Assembly (NCBI RefSeq): GCF_001750165.1
Contig: NZ_CP015411.1
Coordinates: forward strand, 2,880,001-2,944,000
Direction: 5' to 3'
Source: Pseudoalteromonas luteoviolacea
GTDB lineage: Bacteria > Pseudomonadota > Gammaproteobacteria > Enterobacterales > Alteromonadaceae
Length of the DNA stretch: 64,000 nucleotides
The number at the start of each line of letters is the position of its first letter. The first letter of the stretch is position 1. Below are positions 26,571 to 35,304 of this stretch, piece by piece. The notes under the pieces were generated by a model. The model was not told the origin of the DNA. It did no database searches and saw only the letters and a program-made list of their open reading frames with translations. The position numbers and the translations under genes were made by a program.

Positions 26571-26606
26571 AAAAAAGCCCCGCATATTTTGCAGGGCTTC
26601 ATTTTA
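26571..26606 (-). terminator. Rho-independent terminator of the edd-eda-gap operon
   Basis: AAGCCCCGCA (26575-26584) pairs with TGCAGGGCTT (26590-26599) with one mismatch. The A run before it provides the T tract on the minus strand, 20 or so bases after the gap stop. TTCATTTT on the other side may allow weak two-way function. Confidence 0.85.
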
Positions 26607-26620
26607 ATACTTAGTTGCAA

Positions 26621-27625
26621 TTATAAGAATGCACCTAGAGCTTTAACTTGGTCAATCATACGGTTTGAGAAACCCCACTCGTTGTCATACCAAGCCATCA
26701 CTTTAACCAGCTTACCCTCAGCCTTAGTTTGCGTTGCATCAAATACCGATGATGCAGGATTATGGTTAAAGTCAATTGAAACAAGTGGTAAGGTGTTGTA
26801 TTCAAGTACACCTGCCATCGCACCTTCTGCTGCAGCTTTTACAATTTCGTTCACTTCTTCAGTCGTTGTTTCACGCTTAGCAACGAACGTTAAATCAACC
26901 AAAGATACGTTCACTGTAGGAACACGAACAGCCATACCGTCAAGTTTACCAGCAAGCTCCGGTAATACTAAACCAACTGCTTTTGCTGCACCCGTTTTAG
27001 TCGGGATCATAGACTGTGTTGCGCTACGAGCACGGTACAAATCTTTATGGTACACGTCACATAAGTTTTGGTCATTTGTAAATGCATGAATTGTAGTCAT
27101 GCTACCCTGCTCAATGCCAATGACATCGTTTAATGCTTTTGCAACTGGCGCAAGACAGTTAGTTGTGCAAGATGCGTTTGAGATAATATTGCTGTTTTCA
27201 TTTAACACATCGCTATTGACGCCGTGAACCACGGTCGCATCTAAATCTGTACCTGGCGCTGAGACGATTACTTTCTTTGCACCTGCTTCAATGTGCTTAG
27301 CCGCAGCCTCACGTGAAGTGAAAATACCGGTACATTCTAGTACGATATCAACATTTAATGCTTTCCATGGAAGATTTGCAGGATCACGCTCCTGCGTTAG
27401 TGTAATTTCATCATTACCGATAACCAGTGTATTACCAGCAAGTGTTAACTTTTCATTGAAACGACCATGTACAGAATCGAACTGAGTTAAGTGGGCATTT
27501 GTTTCTGCTGGTGCAAGGTCGTTGATAGCAACAATCTTGATTTGGTCATTTTGACCTGATTCGTAAAGTGCGCGTAGTACGTTGCGACCGATGCGGCCAT
27601 AGCCATTAATTGCGATGTTGATCAT
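26621..27625 (-). CDS. gap: Glyceraldehyde-3-phosphate dehydrogenase (type I)
   Basis: It oxidises glyceraldehyde-3-phosphate to 1,3-bisphosphoglycerate with NAD. The 334 residues contain the Rossmann start INGYGRIGRNVLRAL, the catalytic SNASCTTNCLAP (Cys near 152), the KTGAAKAVGLVLPEL segment and the late WYDNEWGFSNRMID. It is the third gene of edd-eda-gap, 16 bases after eda. This placement lets it process the glyceraldehyde-3-phosphate made by Eda, so it is probably a sugar-inducible gap rather than the only housekeeping copy; that is inference. Confidence 0.97.
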   Translation of the reverse strand: MINIAINGYGRIGRNVLRALYESGQNDQIKIVAINDLAPAETNAHLTQFDSVHGRFNEKLTLAGNTLVIGNDEITLTQERDPANLPWKALNVDIVLECTGIFTSREAAAKHIEAGAKKVIVSAPGTDLDATVVHGVNSDVLNENSNIISNASCTTNCLAPVAKALNDVIGIEQGSMTTIHAFTNDQNLCDVYHKDLYRARSATQSMIPTKTGAAKAVGLVLPELAGKLDGMAVRVPTVNVSLVDLTFVAKRETTTEEVNEIVKAAAEGAMAGVLEYNTLPLVSIDFNHNPASSVFDATQTKAEGKLVKVMAWYDNEWGFSNRMIDQVKALGAFL

Positions 27626-27641
27626 GATTACATTCCCCTAA

Positions 27642-28262
27642 TTATTTAACTTCACTTGCTTGTTTTGCAAGCGCTTCGATGGCTTGCCAGTCTTTATTTG
27701 CAATTAGCGATTTATCCAACATCCAAGTACCGCCAACACAAATTACGTTGTTTAACGCCAAATATTTAGGCGCGCTTTGAAGTGATATTCCGCCAGTTGG
27801 GCAAAATGTCACTTGCGGAAGAGGTCCACCAATTGACTTAAGCATGGGTGCACCACCAGCAGCTTCTGCTGGGAAAAACTTCAAAAACTTAAAGCCATGC
27901 GAGGCAAGCTCCATTGCTTCACTTGGTGTAGCAGCACCTGGTAAAAATGGAATATCAGTGCTTTTAGCAAGTTCTAATAACTCTGAGCTCACGCCAGGAC
28001 TTACCATAAAGTCTGCGCCTGCATTAACAGATGCTTCAAAAGAGGCTTTATCGACAACTGTACCAGTGCCAACATAGGCCTCTGGCAGTGCTTCTTTAAT
28101 TTGCTTTACAGCCTCTGCTGCAACAGGTGTTCTAAGCGTTACTTCAAGTGCACGCAATCCACCATTGTATAAAGCACGCGCCAAAGGAATTGCATCTTCT
28201 AATTCTTCTATGACAATTACCGGTACTACGGGTGCTGCCGATAAGATTTCTTGTATTTTCAT
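27642..28262 (-). CDS. eda: KDPG aldolase (2-dehydro-3-deoxyphosphogluconate aldolase)
   Basis: It splits 2-keto-3-deoxy-6-phosphogluconate into pyruvate and glyceraldehyde-3-phosphate. The 206 residues match the family (213 in E. coli). Visible: VPVIVIEELEDA, LEVTLRTP (catalytic Glu), VGTGTVVD, FLPGAATPSEA, the Schiff-base Lys in FKFLKFFPAEAAGG, and FCPTGGIS. The frame opens at 28325 inside edd, but ATG 28262 starts at the family N-terminus, 22 bases after the edd stop. It is the second gene of edd-eda-gap. Confidence 0.96.
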   Translation of the reverse strand: MKIQEILSAAPVVPVIVIEELEDAIPLARALYNGGLRALEVTLRTPVAAEAVKQIKEALPEAYVGTGTVVDKASFEASVNAGADFMVSPGVSSELLELAKSTDIPFLPGAATPSEAMELASHGFKFLKFFPAEAAGGAPMLKSIGGPLPQVTFCPTGGISLQSAPKYLALNNVICVGGTWMLDKSLIANKDWQAIEALAKQASEVK

Positions 28263-28284
28263 ATTTACCCCATCCCCAATGTTG

Positions 28285-30138
28285 TTATTCGTCGATACCA
28301 AAGGCGCTAGCACCCATATCTGCACTGCTCACCATGTTTCTAAACCCGGTGAAAAGCTCTCGGCCAGTACCAAATGTAAGTTCCGGTTGCGTTAATTCAA
28401 GTTCGCGCTCAGCTAGCTCTTCATCTGATACATGCAAAATTAAATCACCATTTGGTGCATCAAGCGTGATCATGTCACCTTCGCGGATTTTCGCGATGAT
28501 ACCGCCTTCAACGGCTTCTGGTGCTAGGTGGATAGCAGCAGGCACTTTACCTGATGCGCCCGACATTCGGCCATCCGTCACAATCGCAACCTTATAACCT
28601 TGGTCTTGCAAAGTTGCCATCACTGGTGTCAGCTTATGTAGTTCAGGCATACCTTTAGCTTTAGGACCTTGCTCTTTAATCACAGCAATAAAGTCTTGAT
28701 TTAGTTCACCATTGGCAAATGCATCTTGAAGAGACGCTTGTGAACTAAATACTTTTGCAGGCGCAGAAACAAACTGATGTTTTTCATCAACAGCTGATAC
28801 TTTAATGACCGCTTTGCCCAAGTTACCCGTTAACAGCTGTAAGCCACCTTGCTTATTAAATGGATTTGATACCGGTCTAAGCACATCTTCATCTAAAGAG
28901 TTTTCTGGGCACGGCACCCATTTCACTTTACTTGGGCCTTCGCTGTTGGTCATGATCACATTGGTGTCAACATCTAAAACTGGCTCTTTGGTATAATCAT
29001 CTAGGCCTTCACCAACAATGGTTTTAACATCATTATGTAGGAAACCCGCATCGCGCAGTTCACGCATTAAGAAGCCCATACCGCCAGCAGCTTGGAAGTG
29101 GTTTACATCCGCTGAGCCATTTGGATAAATTCGAGTCAAAAGTGGCACCACTTCTGAAAGCTCTGCCATATCTTTCCATGTGATCTGTACACCTGCGGCT
29201 TTCGCCATTGCAACCAAGTGAATCGCATGGTTAGTCGAACCACCCGTCGCGAGTAGACCAACTAATCCATTGATAACGGTTTTTTCATCAACAATCTCAC
29301 CAATTGGGTTTGCTGACTTAGTTTCAATAAGCTGTTCAAGCATCATTTTCACAGCACTTGCCGTTAACCCATCTCGTAACTCAGTGTACGGGTTGATGAA
29401 TGAACTACCTGGTAAATGAAGACCCATGATCTCCATCAGCATCTGATTTGAATTCGCTGTGCCATAGAAAGTACAAGTACCAGCACTGTGATATGATGCA
29501 CTTTCAGCTTCTAACAGCTCTTCACGGCTAACAAGGCCTTGTGCGAAACTTTGGCGTACACGTGCTTTTTCTTTGTTAGGAATACCTGATTCCATTGGTC
29601 CAGCAGGTAAGAAGAAGATTGGTAAATGTCCGAAAGAAAGAGAACCAATTAACAATCCAGGTACAATCTTGTCGCACACACCTAAGCAGAAAACACCATC
29701 AAACACATCGTGTGACAACGCCACAGCAGTAGACATTGCAATAACATCACGAGAGAATAAAGATAGCTCCATACCATCGCGACCCTGTGTAACACCATCA
29801 CACATGGCAGGTACACCACCAGCAACCTGTGCTGTTGCGTCATACTTAGTGGCTATCTTTTTTATTAAATCTGGATATTCAATATAAGGAACATGTGCAG
29901 AAAGCATGTCATTGTAAGAGTTGATAATCGCAAGGTTTGGCTGATCATCGGCTTTCAACCTTGCTTTGTCACTGCTTGAGCAAGCAGCCATCACGTGTGC
30001 TAAGTTACCACACCCAAGTCCTGCTCTTACGCGTGTTTGTTTTTTTGCTTCTTGTATACGCTTAAGGTAGGCACTACGAGTTGTCTGGCTGCGTTTAACG
30101 ACTCTTTCAGTAACTTCTTGAATTCGAGGATGCAACAT
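28285..30138 (-). CDS. edd: 6-phosphogluconate dehydratase
   Basis: An IlvD/Edd-family iron-sulfur dehydratase that converts 6-phosphogluconate to KDPG, the entry step of the Entner-Doudoroff pathway. It has 617 residues (603 in E. coli). Cluster Cys and family motifs are visible: GVPAMCDGVTQG, GVFCLGVCDKIVPG, HSAGTCTFYGTANSNQ, and a late SDGRMSG-like VTDGRMSGASGKVPAA. The frame opens at 30186; ATG 30138 has a GAGG ribosome binding site and the family N-terminus (MLHPRIQEVTERV). It is first in edd-eda-gap, and two copies of a 14-bp palindrome lie just upstream, one overlapping a TTGACA promoter element. Confidence 0.97.
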   Translation of the reverse strand: MLHPRIQEVTERVVKRSQTTRSAYLKRIQEAKKQTRVRAGLGCGNLAHVMAACSSSDKARLKADDQPNLAIINSYNDMLSAHVPYIEYPDLIKKIATKYDATAQVAGGVPAMCDGVTQGRDGMELSLFSRDVIAMSTAVALSHDVFDGVFCLGVCDKIVPGLLIGSLSFGHLPIFFLPAGPMESGIPNKEKARVRQSFAQGLVSREELLEAESASYHSAGTCTFYGTANSNQMLMEIMGLHLPGSSFINPYTELRDGLTASAVKMMLEQLIETKSANPIGEIVDEKTVINGLVGLLATGGSTNHAIHLVAMAKAAGVQITWKDMAELSEVVPLLTRIYPNGSADVNHFQAAGGMGFLMRELRDAGFLHNDVKTIVGEGLDDYTKEPVLDVDTNVIMTNSEGPSKVKWVPCPENSLDEDVLRPVSNPFNKQGGLQLLTGNLGKAVIKVSAVDEKHQFVSAPAKVFSSQASLQDAFANGELNQDFIAVIKEQGPKAKGMPELHKLTPVMATLQDQGYKVAIVTDGRMSGASGKVPAAIHLAPEAVEGGIIAKIREGDMITLDAPNGDLILHVSDEELAERELELTQPELTFGTGRELFTGFRNMVSSADMGASAFGIDE

Positions 30139-30251
30139 AATCCGCCTCTCTGCATGTTTAGAGGAAAAAGGCTCAGCACATCTCACATGTACTGAGCAGC
30201 TTTGATTTACCCGTTCAAAGGTACGCTGACAGGTTGTCTCTCACCTCAACC

Positions 30252-30265
30252 TGACACCGGTGTCA
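30252..30265. promoter_or_regulatory. Operator copy 1 upstream of edd
   Basis: The perfect palindrome TGACACCGGTGTCA has the central CG/CCGG typical of LacI-family operators. It lies 114 bases before the edd start codon and exactly 33 bp (about three helical turns) from the second copy, suiting cooperative binding. Confidence 0.8.
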
Positions 30266-30284
30266 CTGTATTAACTCACACTTA

Positions 30285-30298
30285 TGACACCGGTGTCA
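30285..30298. promoter_or_regulatory. Operator copy 2 upstream of edd, overlapping a -35-like element
   Basis: An identical TGACACCGGTGTCA. On the minus strand it reads TTGACACCGG, so a consensus -35 (TTGACA) is embedded in the operator; a TTAATA/TAATAC -10-like element follows 19-20 bases later. Bound repressor would block polymerase. Confidence 0.8.
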
Positions 30299-30351
30299 AC
30301 CTATTGAACATTAAATTTAGATTAAATTAGGGCCATATCTAAATTATGGAC

Positions 30352-30384
30352 AAAAAAAGCCCAATCGCTAGGGATTGGGCTTTT
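30352..30384. terminator. Two-way Rho-independent terminator after lacI-type gene
   Basis: AAAAGCCCAATC (30355-30366) pairs exactly with GATTGGGCTTTT (30373-30384), with A run before and T run after. It ends the glk-lacI transcript (minus strand) and separates it from the edd promoter. Confidence 0.92.
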
Positions 30385-30409
30385 GACAAGTAGATGTAAT
30401 TAAAACTGG

Positions 30410-31420
30410 TTATTTTGCAGCTGTAGATTCTCTGGTAATAAGTTTTGCTTCTAGTACTTTTTGATAAACTTCTGCTGAGGGATCAGATATTTGCAAAATC
30501 AATTGCTCAACTGCTTGGCGAGTCATCTCCTCTACAGGCTGTGCAATTGTGGTCAAACCCGGCCATATATGTCTGGCAATCGGTGCATTATCAAAGCCTG
30601 CAATGGAAAGATCTTCTGGCACTCTAATCTTCCTTTGAGTCGCTAATTTCAGTACTGCAGCTGCCATGTAATCATTAGAGGCAAATACTGCTGTCGGCAT
30701 CGGCTCTAAATCTAATATCTGTTTTGCACTATCAGCACCTGAGTTATAACTGAAGTTACCCTGAGCGACTAAGCTCTCTTTAAACTCAATACCATGGTTT
30801 TGAAGCGCATTTTGGTAACCACTAAAGCGCTTTTCCGTCGCACTATGATCTCTATGACCGCGAATAAAAGCAATGTCTTTATGGCCCAAAGAAATTAAAT
30901 GTTCAGTCAACTCATATGCACCTTGCTCATCATTGCTTCGAACGGAGATCGACGTGTCATCTTCTAGTGCAGAGGCAACACGTGCAAAGGGCACATTTTG
31001 TGTTTTCAGAAAGTCAATTAACTCTTGAGAATCAGAAAAAGGGGGAGTCAATACTAGCCCATCTAAGCGAGAGGTTGTAAGCAATTGATCAACATTATGG
31101 ATCAACTCCTCACCTCTAAGCTCACAAGGATGTATAAGCAAGTTATAATTGAATTTATGGCATGCCTCTAACGCACCACTCTGCACACGAGTAATGTAGC
31201 TTTTACTTGGGTTGTCATATAAACACCCAATAATAAAACTTTTATTACGCGCCAGTCCACGAGCGATAGGGTTAGGCTTATAATCCAACTCTTTAAAAAC
31301 TTTGAGTACCTTTTCACGCGTAGCCGGACTTACATTAGGTTCATTATTCAGTACTCTAGAGACCGTTTTTTTCGATACTCCTGCGTACTCAGCTACGCTG
31401 TTTATGGTTACTTTTTTCAT
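30410..31420 (-). CDS. LacI-family transcriptional regulator co-transcribed with glk
   Basis: A 336-residue LacI/GalR repressor. The helix-turn-helix is at residues 5-24 (INSVAEYAGVSKKTVSRVLN), the hinge helix reads YKPNPIARGLA, and a periplasmic-binding-like sugar domain follows with HRDHSATEKRFSGYQNAL, AVFASNDYMAAAVL and LSIAGFDNAPIARHIWPGLTT. It follows glk by about 12 bases, so the two share a transcript. The effector is unknown; a sugar or Entner-Doudoroff intermediate is likely. It is a leading candidate to bind the three TGACACCGGTGTCA sites, but the divergent paralogue at 32729 is equally placed. Confidence 0.92.
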   Translation of the reverse strand: MKKVTINSVAEYAGVSKKTVSRVLNNEPNVSPATREKVLKVFKELDYKPNPIARGLARNKSFIIGCLYDNPSKSYITRVQSGALEACHKFNYNLLIHPCELRGEELIHNVDQLLTTSRLDGLVLTPPFSDSQELIDFLKTQNVPFARVASALEDDTSISVRSNDEQGAYELTEHLISLGHKDIAFIRGHRDHSATEKRFSGYQNALQNHGIEFKESLVAQGNFSYNSGADSAKQILDLEPMPTAVFASNDYMAAAVLKLATQRKIRVPEDLSIAGFDNAPIARHIWPGLTTIAQPVEEMTRQAVEQLILQISDPSAEVYQKVLEAKLITRESTAAK

Positions 31421-31432
31421 ATTTATTCCAAT

Positions 31433-32449
31433 TTACGAAAATTGGCTACGACTGTGAAGACACGCGGCCGCTCCAATTAAAGGAATATTGTCCTGCACAA
31501 CCAAAGTTACTGGAATTTGCCCTGCATACTGAGACATTATCCCTTTTTCTGTAAACCTTTCAACAAATCGACTTGATATGAGTCGTTCAGTCATGCGAGG
31601 CAAAATTCCACCGCCAATAAACACGCCACCTAACGCCCCGAAGGTTAACGCAAGATCACCAGCAACACTGCCAATCCAGTCACAGAATTGGTTAAGCGTT
31701 GCATCACATACTTCACACTCTCCTGCCCTCATGCTTATCTGAGCAGCATTTAAATCCTCTGCTTGTACCCCTTTGACTTGTGCCATCGCTTTATACAATC
31801 TGGCAAGACCAGGTCCAGAAAACACGGTCTCAACTGATACATGGGCAATATTTTCTTTTAAAGCGTGTAATAACTGTCTATCTAATTCTGTTACAGCAGC
31901 TAAGCTGATATGACCAGCCTCGCAGCTCAAAACAGAGCTACTGTGTATATCACTCACATGACATGCTGCACCAAATCCTGTCCCAGGCCCCATCACAGCT
32001 ATATTTGCACCCTGTGTTGCTTGGCCCGCCTTGATCTGAATATTGTCTTCTTTTTTCAAATAAGGGGCGGCATACGCAAATGCTGCAAAATCATTGATCA
32101 CAGCACACTGTTCAAACCCAAACTGTGCTTGAACATCTTGAGTATTAAAGTTCCAACCCAAATTCGTTAAAAATACTTGGTGACCTTTAATTGGTCCGGC
32201 GACTGCAAAGCAAGCTCTGGAAGGTTTTGAAATAATGAGTGAATCGAGGAAAGCTGATAAAGCTGATTCAAATGACTGAAAATCTGCACTCGGGAAAGTG
32301 AGTTGATGGTCAATTTTAAACTGGTTAGAGTCTAAATCGTATTCTGTCACGACGGCAAAGCGAGCATTTGTACCACCAATATCGGCAACGATAATCGGCT
32401 CGAACGCACGGTCATGACCAATAGAACTTTTAAGTGTTGTCTGGCTCAT
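31433..32449 (-). CDS. glk: Glucokinase
   Basis: It phosphorylates glucose to glucose-6-phosphate with ATP. The 338 residues show IVADIGGTNARFAVV (phosphate-binding), CFAVAGPI, FLTNLGWNF, VINDFAAFAYA (catalytic Asp in NDF), VMGPGTGFGAA, CEAGHISLA and GGVFIGGGILPR. This is the E. coli-type Glk family (321 residues). The frame opens at GTG 32503, but ATG 32449 starts nearer the family N-terminus; its ribosome binding site is weak. Glucose entering here would feed the Entner-Doudoroff genes next door; zwf and pgl are not in the window. A TGACACCGGTGTCA operator lies upstream. Confidence 0.95.
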   Translation of the reverse strand: MSQTTLKSSIGHDRAFEPIIVADIGGTNARFAVVTEYDLDSNQFKIDHQLTFPSADFQSFESALSAFLDSLIISKPSRACFAVAGPIKGHQVFLTNLGWNFNTQDVQAQFGFEQCAVINDFAAFAYAAPYLKKEDNIQIKAGQATQGANIAVMGPGTGFGAACHVSDIHSSSVLSCEAGHISLAAVTELDRQLLHALKENIAHVSVETVFSGPGLARLYKAMAQVKGVQAEDLNAAQISMRAGECEVCDATLNQFCDWIGSVAGDLALTFGALGGVFIGGGILPRMTERLISSRFVERFTEKGIMSQYAGQIPVTLVVQDNIPLIGAAACLHSRSQFS

Positions 32450-32470
32450 GCTGTTTTTCTCTGTTGTTGT

Positions 32471-32501
32471 GGTGTTCGAAACACCTATAGGGGCTTGCCC
32501 C
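32471..32501 (-). promoter_or_regulatory. Two small tandem hairpins in the glk leader
   Basis: GGTGTT (32471-32476) pairs with AACACC (32480-32485), and GGGGC (32490-32494) faces GCCCC (32497-32501). Both fall between the operator and the ATG of glk and would fold in its leader RNA. If GTG 32503 were the true start they would be coding. Confidence 0.3.
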
Positions 32502-32617
32502 ACTTGTTATTCCAAATCATAGTCAGCCGAAACTTTGCACGCAGGCTGAAAAAAGAGCTGCTCTATTCAGAGCAGCCAAATACGTTTTGACAACAAAATG
32601 ATAAAACATCGACATTA

Positions 32618-32631
32618 TGACACCGGTGTCA
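32618..32631. promoter_or_regulatory. Operator copy 3 between glk and divergent lacI-type gene
   Basis: The same 14-bp palindrome TGACACCGGTGTCA as at 30252 and 30285. On the minus strand it again reads TTGACACCGG, so the -35 of glk is probably inside it. It lies 98 bases before the divergent regulator's ATG, so it could control both directions. Confidence 0.82.
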
Positions 32632-32728
32632 AAGTACATCAATAAAAATTTACTGCTTTTATTAAATTGGTTGCAAAAAAAAAATAATCAAAGACAATGT
32701 TCACGACGCAATTAAACTAGTTTTGAAT

Positions 32729-33757
32729 ATGAAAACAAAAGGTAAAGCGACCTCTTTTGACATTGCACACTTTGCTGGGGTCTCGCAATCTACAGTCTCC
32801 AGAGCACTGCGTAATAGTCCCCTCGTTAATGAGGAGACTCGAAGGAAAGTGTGGGATATAGCAAAAAAGCTTAATTACAAAGTAGATAAAAATGCCAGCA
32901 ATTTACGTACTCAGCAAAGCGCGACACTCGCAATACTATTATTTGAAGATCCCACTGGTGATGAATCTCAAATAAATCCATTTTTCTTAAATATGCTAGG
33001 TAGCATTACCAGAGCATGCGCGAAAGAAGGCTATGACCTGTTGGTTTCTTTCCAATCTATCAGCCAAGATTGGCGAGCAGAATATGAAGACAGCCACCGT
33101 GCTGATGGTATTATTTTACTCGGCTATGGTGATTATATGGATTACCAGTCGAGGCTTCAAAGCTTGCTCGCACAAAATACCAAGTTTGTGTGCTGGGGTG
33201 CAAAAGTCGAAGGCCGACAAGACTTAACCGTGAGCTGCGACAACTATGGTGGTGGCCAACTCGCCGCACAACATCTCATTGCTAATGGAAGAAAACATTG
33301 CGTCTTCATCGGCGATGCATCTGAACACAGCCCCGAGTTTTTAACGCGCTTTAAAGGCTTTCAAGAAACGTTAAAAAGCCACGATATCCCTGTAGGGGAA
33401 CGAAATATTGCCAATGCAATTTCAACTGAAGAGTCAGGTTATCATGCCACACGCTCTTTACTAGCAAATAATGTAATATTTGATGCTTTATTTGCTGCTA
33501 GCGACCTCATTGCTATCGGTGCCATCAAAGCACTAAAAGAAGCGGGCCTTAAAATCCCTGAAGACGTGAATGTAGTGGGGTTTGACAACATCGCTGCTGC
33601 GAATTACATTACGCCCTCGCTAACAACCATTCAACAAAACACCACCTTGGCAGGCCAAATGCTTGTTACTAATTTACTCTCTCTTATTAGAGGTGAGCCA
33701 ATAGTTGATACGTTGCTGCCGCCAAAACTTATAGTTAGGCAATCTACGACGCAATAA
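32729..33757 (+). CDS. LacI-family transcriptional regulator, divergent from glk
   Basis: A 342-residue LacI/GalR protein. Helix-turn-helix: FDIAHFAGVSQSTVSRALRNSP (about 10-31); a hinge with KNASNLRTQQS, which is less like the canonical xxxARxLxx; then the ligand domain (LLGYGD, LFAASDLIAIGAIKAL, NVVGFDNIAAANYITPSLTT). ATG 32729 is preceded two codons earlier by TTG 32723; neither has a clear ribosome binding site. It may regulate itself, glk or edd through the palindromes, or an unlinked sugar-uptake locus. Its stop is one base from the convergent binding-protein gene. Confidence 0.9.
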   Translation: MKTKGKATSFDIAHFAGVSQSTVSRALRNSPLVNEETRRKVWDIAKKLNYKVDKNASNLRTQQSATLAILLFEDPTGDESQINPFFLNMLGSITRACAKEGYDLLVSFQSISQDWRAEYEDSHRADGIILLGYGDYMDYQSRLQSLLAQNTKFVCWGAKVEGRQDLTVSCDNYGGGQLAAQHLIANGRKHCVFIGDASEHSPEFLTRFKGFQETLKSHDIPVGERNIANAISTEESGYHATRSLLANNVIFDALFAASDLIAIGAIKALKEAGLKIPEDVNVVGFDNIAAANYITPSLTTIQQNTTLAGQMLVTNLLSLIRGEPIVDTLLPPKLIVRQSTTQ

Positions 33758-33758
33758 A

Positions 33759-34688
33759 TTAGCGTCTCGTAGACTTACATTGTATGAAGAGTGACTCCCA
33801 GCGTGACTTGTTCGCTTTTACCCAGTTTTGAGCGACCCGCCTTGCTGTTCGCCCATATACATCAATTTGGGCGGATAGCTCTTCAACCTCTGCATTACTT
33901 AAATCAAACTGTTCCACCCCTTTAGCCAAGCAAGGGAATAACTTCACAAACCGATTACTAGATACCTTTTTCAGCCAACCAGCCTTTGGATTACCACAGT
34001 CATATGGTAGTTTTGAATTTACTCCCCACAAGTTGTCTTGTTCACAAGCTTTTGAATAAGTTGGAAACTCAACAAACTCACCAGGGTAGACAGCCCCCAC
34101 CCAATTGGGCGTCCAATTGAATACTAAAATTGCGCGTTTATCGTTAATCGCCACTTTCAGCTCTTGCCAAATAGCTTCTCCATTGTCTAGTTGTTTGACA
34201 ATGAAATTCAAGCCTAATGCTTTAATTCGCGCTCTATCAGGCTTTTCCCATGGCCCTGCCACATACACCCCCTTCCCTTTTGAACCAGCCCTTGCAAACA
34301 CCGTATCACAAGCCCTAAGCGCTCTCCAATCAGGTAAGCCTGGGCACATGTCCCTAACATAGAGCGGGTACCACCAATCTTCTCGAGTCACAATAGAATA
34401 GTTACCAAGGTCAACAATTACCCCCGCTTGATGCAATTGTGTGAATCTATCTTCCATCGTGCCCTGCCATACTTCTAATTGTAAATCGACTCTATCGGTC
34501 TTCAATAAAAACCACTGCATATCAACAGTCACCTTTATTAGTTCAACTTCATAACCAAGCCGGATAAATATTTGTTCAGCGATATTGGCTAGGATCTGTT
34601 GGCTCGTCCAATCATTCACAACAATTCGGATCGGTGAAGCCAATGCATAGCTATTGAAGAGTAAAAGAAATAACCAAACTTTTTTCAT
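33759..34688 (-). CDS. Orphan OpuAC/ProX-type substrate-binding protein
   Basis: A 309-residue exported solute-binding protein with a signal peptide (MKKVWLFLLLFNSYALA, cleaved before SPIRI). It has the OpuAC (glycine betaine/choline/proline-betaine) domain: NDWTSQQILANIAEQIF, LEVWQGTMEDRF, and VFNWTPNWVGAVY. Aromatic Trp residues suited to a quaternary-amine cage are present. Six Cys in the mature part are more than usual and may form disulfides. No permease or ATPase is adjacent, so it works with an unlinked transporter or has another role; the ligand is inferred. Confidence 0.87.
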   Translation of the reverse strand: MKKVWLFLLLFNSYALASPIRIVVNDWTSQQILANIAEQIFIRLGYEVELIKVTVDMQWFLLKTDRVDLQLEVWQGTMEDRFTQLHQAGVIVDLGNYSIVTREDWWYPLYVRDMCPGLPDWRALRACDTVFARAGSKGKGVYVAGPWEKPDRARIKALGLNFIVKQLDNGEAIWQELKVAINDKRAILVFNWTPNWVGAVYPGEFVEFPTYSKACEQDNLWGVNSKLPYDCGNPKAGWLKKVSSNRFVKLFPCLAKGVEQFDLSNAEVEELSAQIDVYGRTARRVAQNWVKANKSRWESLFIQCKSTRR

Positions 34689-34765
34689 CGTAAATATTGA
34701 CTAAACATTAACTAAATACGGAATTCAGCAGTGACTTTTGCCTCACGGCCAAGTTTTTACGCGTA

Positions 34766-35110
34766 TTAAGCGTGTTTTACTAATGTGTATATATATGCAA
34801 TACACATGTCCCCAGATGCTTTTTTTACCTCACATACTTCCCTTTTGTACTCCAAGCCCTCAAAACCATCTAACACATGTAAATAATCAGTAAGCTGTTC
34901 AGAATAAAATAAGAAGCCTTGTACCCACTCTCCTTGAGCGTCCAGCTCAATGCCGGGATAACCCATTGCAGCCCCCCAACCTTGCTCGTAAAGCTTTCCT
35001 TTCACCCAACCTGTTTCAAAATCACCAGCCAAAGGTTTTAAAACATGTTCGTTTGCACACCCTGGTGCCAAAGAGCCATATACAAATAGTTGATTTACCT
35101 CTTTGTTCAT
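34766..35110 (-). CDS. Gamma-glutamylcyclotransferase-like (GGCT/AIG2) protein
   Basis: A 114-residue protein of the YtfP/GGCT fold. The substrate loop YGSLAPG is present after the first strand, followed by GKLYEQGWGAAMGYPGI and LDGFEGLEYKREVCEV, in which Glu of the FEG motif is the usual general acid/base. Family members cyclise gamma-glutamyl amines or dipeptides to 5-oxoproline; the actual substrate here is unknown. ATG is preceded by GAGGAAGAA. It is monocistronic between the binding protein and a divergent diguanylate cyclase. Confidence 0.88.
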   Translation of the reverse strand: MNKEVNQLFVYGSLAPGCANEHVLKPLAGDFETGWVKGKLYEQGWGAAMGYPGIELDAQGEWVQGFLFYSEQLTDYLHVLDGFEGLEYKREVCEVKKASGDMCIAYIYTLVKHA

Positions 35111-35304
35111 ATTTCTTCCTCAGAGAGTATGTCAATTATTACTATAGAATACCCTTCACATTTAGCCCTAATGCATAGGCGCAACCTAGCAAATTAATGC
35201 AAAAGTCAAAACGTTTGCTAAGATTTAGTTAGTTGCGCGTGAGGCTGCCTGCCGGTTTTTAATGTGAGAACACCTCAAGCATAATCAAAAGGACACTGTA
35301 ATTA

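Noticed and set aside
26547..27089. Forward 180-residue open frame
   Set aside because: It is almost wholly antisense to gap, a certain gene, and has low-complexity Ser/Thr content typical of shadow frames.
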